A stretch of 5,644 nucleotides of DNA, from NCBI GenBank assembly GCA_029248485.1, contig JAQWJG010000046.1:1-5644 (forward strand). Direction: 5' to 3'. Of this stretch, positions 1 to 5,644 are shown in pieces. The notes under the pieces were generated by a model. The model was not told where the DNA came from. It saw nothing but the letters and a program-made list of their open reading frames with translations, and made no database searches. The DNA is from SAR86 cluster bacterium (GTDB taxonomy: Bacteria > Pseudomonadota > Gammaproteobacteria > SAR86 > D2472). Each line of letters starts with the position of its first letter. Position 1 is the stretch's first letter. A program made the translations under genes and the position numbers.

Positions 1-319
1 CCTTAAGTATGTTGAAAGCAAGAAATCAGAACTAGCTGCAGCTTCAGCTGACGAGATGGCAAACGCCCAAGGCAAGGCAGATGCAGTTTCTGGTGCTAAA
101 GTTGAGATTAAAGTACAAGTTACCGAAGAGGGCGCATTGTATGGCTCAGTTGGAACTAGAGAGATATCAGACGCATTCAGTGAAATCGAGCACGAAGTTG
201 ATAAAAGTGTTATTCAATTACCCGATGGGCCCCTAAAAGAGCTTGGTGATTACTCAATCACTCTATTATTCCATCCAGAAGTTTCATGTGTTGTTGAGGT
301 ATCTGTTCAGCCTGAGTAG
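1..319 (+). CDS. rplI: Large ribosomal subunit protein bL9, 5'-truncated by window edge
   Basis: This is the C-terminal part of ribosomal protein L9, which binds 23S rRNA near the base of the L1 stalk and extends away from the large subunit. The frame is open from base 2 without a start, so the gene begins upstream. The 105 visible residues end at a TAG stop (317-319). Full-length L9 is about 149 residues, so roughly the first 44, the rRNA-binding N-terminal domain, are missing. The opening residues (LKYVESKKSELAAA) match the long connecting helix. The rest is the C-terminal domain, with the family pattern LYGSVGTREISDA followed by the V-x-LPDGPLKELGDY segment, closely paralleling E. coli L9 (LFGSIGTRDIADA, RLPNGVLRTTGEH). 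An internal ATG at base 56 lies inside the connecting helix and is not the real start. rpsF and rpsR would be expected upstream. dnaB follows after 36 bases. Confidence 0.95.
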   Translation, partial: LKYVESKKSELAAASADEMANAQGKADAVSGAKVEIKVQVTEEGALYGSVGTREISDAFSEIEHEVDKSVIQLPDGPLKELGDYSITLLFHPEVSCVVEVSVQPE

Positions 320-332
320 TTGTTATCTTAAT

Positions 333-354
333 AATATGATGTAAGAATCATATT
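333..354 (+). promoter_or_regulatory. Perfect 8-bp inverted repeat abutting the dnaB start codon
   Basis: AATATGAT (333-340) and ATCATATT (347-354) are exact reverse complements around a 6-base loop, GTAAGA. The 3' arm ends one base before the dnaB ATG at 356. The only Shine-Dalgarno-like bases, TAAG (342-345), fall in the loop. A folded leader could therefore affect initiation. Only one of the eight pairs is G-C, so the stem is weak and there is no T-tract for termination. Alternatively, TATGAT (335-340) matches the sigma-70 -10 hexamer at five of six positions. It would give dnaB a leader of about 9 bases, but I find no good -35 at the right spacing. The repeat itself is certain; its role is inferred. 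Confidence 0.4.
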
Positions 355-355
355 T

Positions 356-1726
356 ATGTCCAGCAAATCCATAGAAAATACAGAGCAAGTCAGAGAGCTT
401 GAAAGAGCTATACTGGGCGGATTAATGCTCGAAACAGAAAGGTATGATGCGGTAAGTGAAATCATTGAATTCACAGATTTTGAAGGTCAAGATCACCAAA
501 ATATTTTTCAATCAATGGGTGAGCTTGTTAACTCTAATAAACCCCTAGATCCATTAACAGTTTCAGACCGACTAGACAGCAAAAATCTTTTAACCAGAGC
601 GGGTGGTAAGAATTATTTAATTGATTTAGCATCTACGAGCCCCTCTGCAGCAAATTTAGAAGCTTATGCTGGAATGATCAGACAGAAGTCCATTTCAAGA
701 AGGTTGATGAAAATCAATTCTGAAATCTCTGAGCTCATTATCAACCCTCAAGGCAAGGATGCTGCTGAATTACTTGATGAGGCTGAGACAAAAATTTTTT
801 CATTAAATGATGAAGCGAGCAGAACATCTACCAATATTCAGAAACTAGACGAACTTATTCCTCAATCAATTGAGAGGATGAATGAAATTGCGAAAAATGG
901 ATCTTCCTTGCTTGGAGCATCCACAGGTTACAAGGATCTTGACAGTAAGTTACAAGGCCTTCAAGACGGAGACTTAATAATTGTTGCAGCTAGACCAAGC
1001 ATGGGTAAAACAGCTCTTAGTATGAATATCGTTGAAAATCTTGTTCTTAATAAAGATATTCCTGGTGGGGTATTGGTGTTCAGTCTTGAGATGCCCGCTG
1101 AATCATTAACCACTCGATTGCTAGCCAGTAACGCTAAGATTGATCAACAAAAAGTTAGATCAGCCTCGATGAATCAATCTGACTTAAAAAAGTTTATGGA
1201 ATCATCTTCTAAATTGAAGGATTTGCCTCTTTATATAGATGATAGCTCAATGCTCTCACCCATGGAATTGCGAGCAAGAGCTCGACGAATTGCGAGACAA
1301 GAGCCTAACGGACTGTCATTGATAGTTGTTGATTATCTTCAGTTAATGCAGTTACCTACCTCACAAGAAAATAGAGTAAATCAAATTTCAGAAATTTCTC
1401 GATCTTTAAAAATGCTTGCAAAAGAACTTAATGTACCTGTCATTGCTTTATCACAGCTAAATCGAGCCGTAGAACAAAGGCCTAATAAGAGACCTATTAT
1501 GGCTGATTTAAGAGATTCAGGTGCCATTGAGCAAGATGCAGATGTAATTTTATTCATTTACAGAGACGAGGTTTATAACGAAGACTCTGAAGAAGGGAAT
1601 AAGGCTGAAATTATTATTGGCAAACAGAGAAATGGGCCTATCGGTAAAGTGAATCTCACTTTTCTTAAGGAGTTTACTAGGTTTGAAGACTTTGCCGTTG
1701 ATAGCTACTACGACTCCATTCAATGA
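356..1726 (+). CDS. dnaB: Replicative DNA helicase DnaB
   Basis: DnaB is the hexameric 5'-3' helicase that unwinds the chromosome ahead of the replisome and recruits primase. At 456 residues it is close to the family norm (471 in E. coli). The N-terminal helical domain (about 10-110, starting with the typical EQVRELERAILGGLML) is followed by a linker helix region and a RecA-fold ATPase from about 185. Visible motifs are Walker A ARPSMGKTA (212-220, K218/T219), catalytic-glutamate segment FSLEM (E245), Walker B LIVVDYLQL (D326), motif H3 around SLKMLAKELNVPVIALSQLNR's start (350 onward), H4 ADLRDSGAIEQDAD (383-396), and the KQRNGP element (K423, R425) that supplies the trans-acting arginine finger. 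No intein interrupts the P-loop, a common insertion site in this family. The start at 356 places the conserved N-terminus correctly; Shine-Dalgarno support is weak. The stop overlaps the alr start by 4 bases. Confidence 0.98.
   Translation: MSSKSIENTEQVRELERAILGGLMLETERYDAVSEIIEFTDFEGQDHQNIFQSMGELVNSNKPLDPLTVSDRLDSKNLLTRAGGKNYLIDLASTSPSAANLEAYAGMIRQKSISRRLMKINSEISELIINPQGKDAAELLDEAETKIFSLNDEASRTSTNIQKLDELIPQSIERMNEIAKNGSSLLGASTGYKDLDSKLQGLQDGDLIIVAARPSMGKTALSMNIVENLVLNKDIPGGVLVFSLEMPAESLTTRLLASNAKIDQQKVRSASMNQSDLKKFMESSSKLKDLPLYIDDSSMLSPMELRARARRIARQEPNGLSLIVVDYLQLMQLPTSQENRVNQISEISRSLKMLAKELNVPVIALSQLNRAVEQRPNKRPIMADLRDSGAIEQDADVILFIYRDEVYNEDSEEGNKAEIIIGKQRNGPIGKVNLTFLKEFTRFEDFAVDSYYDSIQ
1723..1726 (+). 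other. ATGA stop/start overlap, dnaB-alr
   Basis: The dnaB stop TGA (1724-1726) overlaps the alr start ATG (1723-1725). The 20 bases upstream of the alr ATG contain no Shine-Dalgarno motif. Translation of alr by reinitiating ribosomes leaving dnaB is therefore a reasonable inference. Confidence 0.85.
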
Positions 1727-2772
1727 TCGAACCAAATTCTGAGCTTGTAATTGACTTCGAGCTTGTAAGAAACAATATCCAATTAATTAAGAAGAACTTA
1801 TCACCCAAATGCAAAATCATGGGCATTATTAAAAGCAATGCATATGGACACGATCTTGAAATGGCAACTCGTGCATTGGAGGATTCAATAGATGGATACG
1901 GTGTTGTTAGATTGCAAGAAGCTCTTAAGATAAGAGAGAACTCCTCTAAGCCAATTTTAGCCATGCAAGGTGTCTATTCATCTGATGCCTATGATGCTCT
2001 AAAAAAAAATAATATTTGGTCAGTCATTCATTCAATTTCTCAATTGCCCCTAGCCAAGCAATATCTAGATGATTTGATTTTTTGGATTAAAGTAAATACT
2101 GGGATGAATAGACTGGGTATTAAATTAGATGAGCTTGATCAGTTTAAATCATTCTTTAAAAATTCAAATGTTTTGATGACTCATTTAGCTTGCGCTGATG
2201 ATCCCCAAGATCCATTAAATATAAATCAATTTCAGAATTTTGATCAAGCATGGAATCAAACCACAAAATGCATGCAGCGAAGTGTGTTGAATTCTGCGGG
2301 AACATTTAATTTTCCAGACCAAGCCTATGACTGGGTTAGACCCGGTATTGCAATGTATGGAGGAATTAACTTTCCTGGTTTAAAAACTGCTATGACATTT
2401 AGGAGTAAAATTATATCGATTCAATCATTAGATAAAGATGAGAGAATTGGATATGGCGGAAGGGTGAAAACAAAGCAACTTACAAAGATTGCTATTGTTT
2501 ATTGTGGATATGCTGATGGGTTCCCCCAAACAGCTATAGATGGAACCTCAGTAATAGTTAATAGCCATCAATCTCAAATTATTGGAAGAGTTAGCATGGA
2601 TTTGATTTCAATTGATGTTACAAATATTCCTGAGTGCAAGATTGGAGATTGGTGTGAATTATGGTCACCTGATTTATCAATTCTAGAAAATACAAAAAAA
2701 AATGGTTTGCTTTCTTATGAGCTTATGACCAAAATGAGTCAAAGAGTAAAACGTGAATACTTAAATATATGA
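1723..2772 (+). CDS. alr: Alanine racemase, PLP-dependent
   Basis: This cytoplasmic PLP enzyme interconverts L- and D-alanine, supplying D-Ala for the peptidoglycan stem peptide. Its 349 residues fit the family (about 355-390), at the short end. The N-terminal TIM barrel carries the PLP Schiff-base lysine K37 in IIKSNAYGHD, with Y41 four residues on. KVNTGMNRLG holds the usual carbamylated-lysine position K123 and R130. HLACADDP (154-161) and VRPGIAMYG (R206, near the PLP pyridine nitrogen) follow. The C-terminal beta domain has the second catalytic base Y244 in RIGYGG, then GYADGFP and GRVSMD (M292/D293), and ends with the YE...RVKREY segment. All key residues are present, so an active racemase is expected. 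dnaB-alr adjacency is common in Gammaproteobacteria. I use alr rather than dadX because no D-amino acid dehydrogenase gene is adjacent. It overlaps both neighbours by 4 bases. Two A9 tracts lie inside the gene. Confidence 0.96.
   Translation: MIEPNSELVIDFELVRNNIQLIKKNLSPKCKIMGIIKSNAYGHDLEMATRALEDSIDGYGVVRLQEALKIRENSSKPILAMQGVYSSDAYDALKKNNIWSVIHSISQLPLAKQYLDDLIFWIKVNTGMNRLGIKLDELDQFKSFFKNSNVLMTHLACADDPQDPLNINQFQNFDQAWNQTTKCMQRSVLNSAGTFNFPDQAYDWVRPGIAMYGGINFPGLKTAMTFRSKIISIQSLDKDERIGYGGRVKTKQLTKIAIVYCGYADGFPQTAIDGTSVIVNSHQSQIIGRVSMDLISIDVTNIPECKIGDWCELWSPDLSILENTKKNGLLSYELMTKMSQRVKREYLNI
2001..2009 (+). repeat. A9 homopolymer inside alr
   Basis: Nine consecutive A residues encode the Lys-Lys plus first bases of Asn around residues 94-96 of Alr. 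Tracts of this length are prone to replication or transcription slippage, and a one-base slip would shift the frame. The frame is intact here. Confidence 0.6.
2694..2702 (+). repeat. Second A9 homopolymer inside alr
   Basis: Nine A residues encode the T-K-K-N segment at residues 324-327 of Alr, near the C-terminus. As with the tract at 2001-2009, the frame is intact, but slippage would remove the conserved YE...RVKREY end. It may simply reflect AT-rich lysine/asparagine codon use. Confidence 0.6.
2769..2772 (+). other. ATGA stop/start overlap, alr-diiron protein gene
   Basis: The alr stop TGA (2770-2772) overlaps the next ATG (2769-2771). The bases just upstream are A/T-rich without a Shine-Dalgarno match, so coupled translation is likely. 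This is the second such junction in the run dnaB-alr-diiron gene. Confidence 0.85.
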
Positions 2773-3848
2773 AAATTGATTATGTAAAAAATAGCCCTAG
2801 AGAAATTCAGTTGGAGGAAGATTTACCTCCATACATGACTGAAGGGGTTGCTGATGATATCGCTGAAATTTTTAATACCCCTTTATCTGGAGCATACAAC
2901 TGGGACTATACCGTTCAGGATAATAGAATCAAAAAACTTTACGAGTTAGGCAAGGAGTTGAATTGGAATGTTGAGGTTGATGTTGATTGGTCAAGACCAT
3001 TTGAGCCTCTAACTGAACCAACTCCAATATTTTGGGACGATTATGCCCCGTATCAAAAATTTTCTGATGATAAAAAAGTTGAATTCTTAAACCATCGAAT
3101 TGCTTGGAGTCAAAGTCAATTCCTTCATGGGGAGCAAGGCGCACTTCTTGTTGCCTCTCAGCTTACCTCATGCGCTCCAACTTATAATGCAAAACTCTAT
3201 GCTGCGTCACAGACATTTGATGAGGCTAGGCATGTAGAAGCTTTTAATAAGTATATTCAAACAAGAACAAAGCTTATGTATCCTATTGGGAACGCTTTGA
3301 AATCAATTTTAGATAAAATTCTTACTGATCCAAGATGGGATCTCAAGTTCATTGGCATGCAAATTATTATTGAGGGGTTGGCGCTAGCTGCCTTTCAAAC
3401 CTCTAGAGAACTAACCAAGGATCCAGTATTACGAGACATGCTTGGCTTAATTATTAGGGACGAAGCCAGACATGTCACTTTTGGAATAAATTATTTAGAA
3501 GAGTTTGTTGAAACCTTATCAGAAGATGAAAAAGAAGATCGAGCTCAGTTTGCATACGAGGCATGCTGGTTAAGTAGGGAAAGACTGGTTTCAATGGATG
3601 TTTTTGAGCATTTTGGTTGGAATGCTGAAGATGCACGACAATTTCAATTAAGTTCCGATATTACCAAACATTTTCAAAAACTTCTGTTTCAAAGAGTGAT
3701 GCCAAACTTAAGAAGAATTGGCCTGCTGCGAGATTCTGTTAAAGGTAAATTTGAAGATCTAGGTATTTTGGAATACGCCACAGCTAAAAGTGATGCTGAT
3801 ATAGATTGGGCTGACTTATCAAGGCCTTTATTTGAAGAATCTGCTTAA
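2769..3848 (+). CDS. Ferritin-like diiron protein, possible oxygenase/oxidase, function unassigned
   Basis: This 359-residue soluble protein has no signal peptide or membrane segment. It carries a complete ligand set for a carboxylate-bridged diiron centre in a ferritin-like four-helix bundle: E122 (LHGEQGALL), E152 and H155 (first DEARH), E202 (IIIEGLALAAF), E232 and H235 (second DEARH). The E...ExxH...E...ExxH order and roughly 30-residue spacing within each helix pair resemble the ribonucleotide reductase R2 and bacterial monooxygenase superfamily. The position four after H155, where class Ia R2 has its radical tyrosine, is F159. No reductase large-subunit gene is nearby, so I do not call it NrdB. 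AurF-type N-oxygenases carry an extra histidine four residues before the last ExxH glutamate; here that position is I228. About 90 residues precede the bundle, with a conserved-looking LEEDLPPYMTEG segment (16-26). It is overlapped with alr and probably co-transcribed with it. Substrate and pathway are unknown to me. The diiron call is firm; the enzymatic role is inferred. Confidence 0.8.
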   Translation: MKIDYVKNSPREIQLEEDLPPYMTEGVADDIAEIFNTPLSGAYNWDYTVQDNRIKKLYELGKELNWNVEVDVDWSRPFEPLTEPTPIFWDDYAPYQKFSDDKKVEFLNHRIAWSQSQFLHGEQGALLVASQLTSCAPTYNAKLYAASQTFDEARHVEAFNKYIQTRTKLMYPIGNALKSILDKILTDPRWDLKFIGMQIIIEGLALAAFQTSRELTKDPVLRDMLGLIIRDEARHVTFGINYLEEFVETLSEDEKEDRAQFAYEACWLSRERLVSMDVFEHFGWNAEDARQFQLSSDITKHFQKLLFQRVMPNLRRIGLLRDSVKGKFEDLGILEYATAKSDADIDWADLSRPLFEESA

Positions 3849-3853
3849 CTTAG

Positions 3854-3882
3854 TTTTTATTAAGCTCAGAATCTGATATTCT
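3854..3882 (+). promoter_or_regulatory. Candidate sigma-70 promoter for pyrG, extended -10
   Basis: In the 60-base gap before pyrG, TATTCT (3877-3882) is a four-of-six -10 match preceded by TG at 3874-3875 with one base between, the extended -10 arrangement. The best -35 at 17-base spacing is poor (TTTTTA, 3854-3859). Start would fall about 3888-3890, in a CCC run, giving a leader of about 20 bases without a Shine-Dalgarno motif. A 6-bp inverted repeat, CAGAAT (3867-3872) and ATTCTG (3878-3883), overlaps the -10 and could be an operator-like site or chance. Prediction only. Confidence 0.35.
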
Positions 3883-3902
3883 GTATTCCCATCATAACTT
3901 AA

Positions 3903-5555
<1,653 letters not shown>

Positions 5556-5562
<7 letters not shown>

Positions 5563-5644
5563 TTTTAAAATTAGAAAACTTTACAATTGGAAATCAAGAG
5601 CCTATGACTCTTATGGGTGGTGTTAATGTTTTAGAATCTGAATC
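5556..5644 (+). CDS. kdsA: 3-deoxy-D-manno-octulosonate 8-phosphate synthase, 3'-truncated by window edge
   Basis: Only the first 29 codons are visible. KdsA condenses phosphoenolpyruvate with arabinose 5-phosphate to Kdo-8-phosphate, the committed step towards the LPS inner-core sugar Kdo. The diagnostic segment is MGGVNVLES (residues 20-28), which corresponds to FGGMNVLES in E. coli KdsA at the same distance from the N-terminus. The family is about 280 residues, so most of the gene lies beyond the window. The ATG at 5556 is the only start available in frame, since the codons upstream run back to the pyrG stop without another ATG, GTG or TTG. There is no recognisable Shine-Dalgarno sequence. 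Initiation probably depends on ribosomes arriving from pyrG through the repeat. Position directly after pyrG supports the identification, which otherwise rests on a short match. Confidence 0.88.

Noticed and set aside
989..1020. Intein insertion in the DnaB P-loop
   Set aside because: The Walker A region and following helix are continuous and the protein has normal length, so no intein is present.
1550..1964. Two overlapping minus-strand open frames across the dnaB-alr junction (1550-1735 and 1677-1964)
   Set aside because: They lie antisense to well-supported dnaB and alr, encode no recognisable motif and overlap each other. They are shadows of the coding strand.
2929..3144. Minus-strand open frame of 71 codons
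   Set aside because: It is antisense to the diiron protein gene, with low-information sequence and no family resemblance.
2769..3848. Annotation as ribonucleotide reductase small subunit
   Set aside because: The diiron ligand pattern is similar, but the radical-tyrosine position is Phe (F159), no large-subunit gene is nearby, and the surrounding sequence does not resemble NrdB or NrdF.
3844..3883. Possible terminator after the diiron protein gene (CTTAA...TTAAG and CAGAAT...ATTCTG)
   Set aside because: The first arm pair is 5 bp of A/T-rich sequence with an 11-base loop, and the second is 6 bp with no T-tract after it. Neither looks like an intrinsic terminator, so readthrough into pyrG remains possible.

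Overview
The window is a compact, AT-rich, all-plus-strand stretch of bacterial housekeeping chromosome. The gene neighbours (rplI, dnaB, alr on one side; pyrG, kdsA on the other) are two blocks familiar from Gammaproteobacteria. kdsA indicates a Gram-negative cell with a Kdo-containing outer membrane. The low G+C, very short intergenic gaps and stop/start overlaps suggest a streamlined, probably marine, gammaproteobacterium (SAR86-like lineages fit). That placement is inference from composition and gene order, not a database match.

Layout: 1-319 is the 3' part of rplI (ribosomal protein L9). A 36-base gap follows, holding a perfect 8-bp inverted repeat that ends one base before the dnaB start. 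dnaB (356-1726, replicative helicase), alr (1723-2772, alanine racemase) and an unnamed ferritin-like diiron protein (2769-3848) form a tight run joined by two 4-base ATGA stop/start overlaps. A 60-base gap (3849-3908) carries a plausible extended -10 promoter for pyrG. pyrG (3909-5543, CTP synthase) is complete. It is linked to the start of kdsA (5556-5644, cut by the window edge) through three tandem copies of an 8-bp unit, each containing ATGA. No gene-free stretch exceeds 60 bases. I see no tRNA, rRNA, CRISPR, insertion sequence or prophage signal.

Functionally the genes serve growth: translation (L9), fork progression (DnaB), D-alanine for peptidoglycan (Alr), CTP supply (PyrG) and Kdo for LPS (KdsA). 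The PyrG-KdsA pairing makes metabolic sense because Kdo is activated with CTP before transfer to lipid A. The only protein without an assigned role is the diiron protein, which keeps a full carboxylate/histidine ligand set. The oddest DNA-level feature is the pyrG-kdsA junction, where two identical MKR-stop mini-frames bridge the genes in a chain of ATGA overlaps. None of the five visible start codons has a strong Shine-Dalgarno sequence. I find no clear evidence of an undescribed multi-gene system here.
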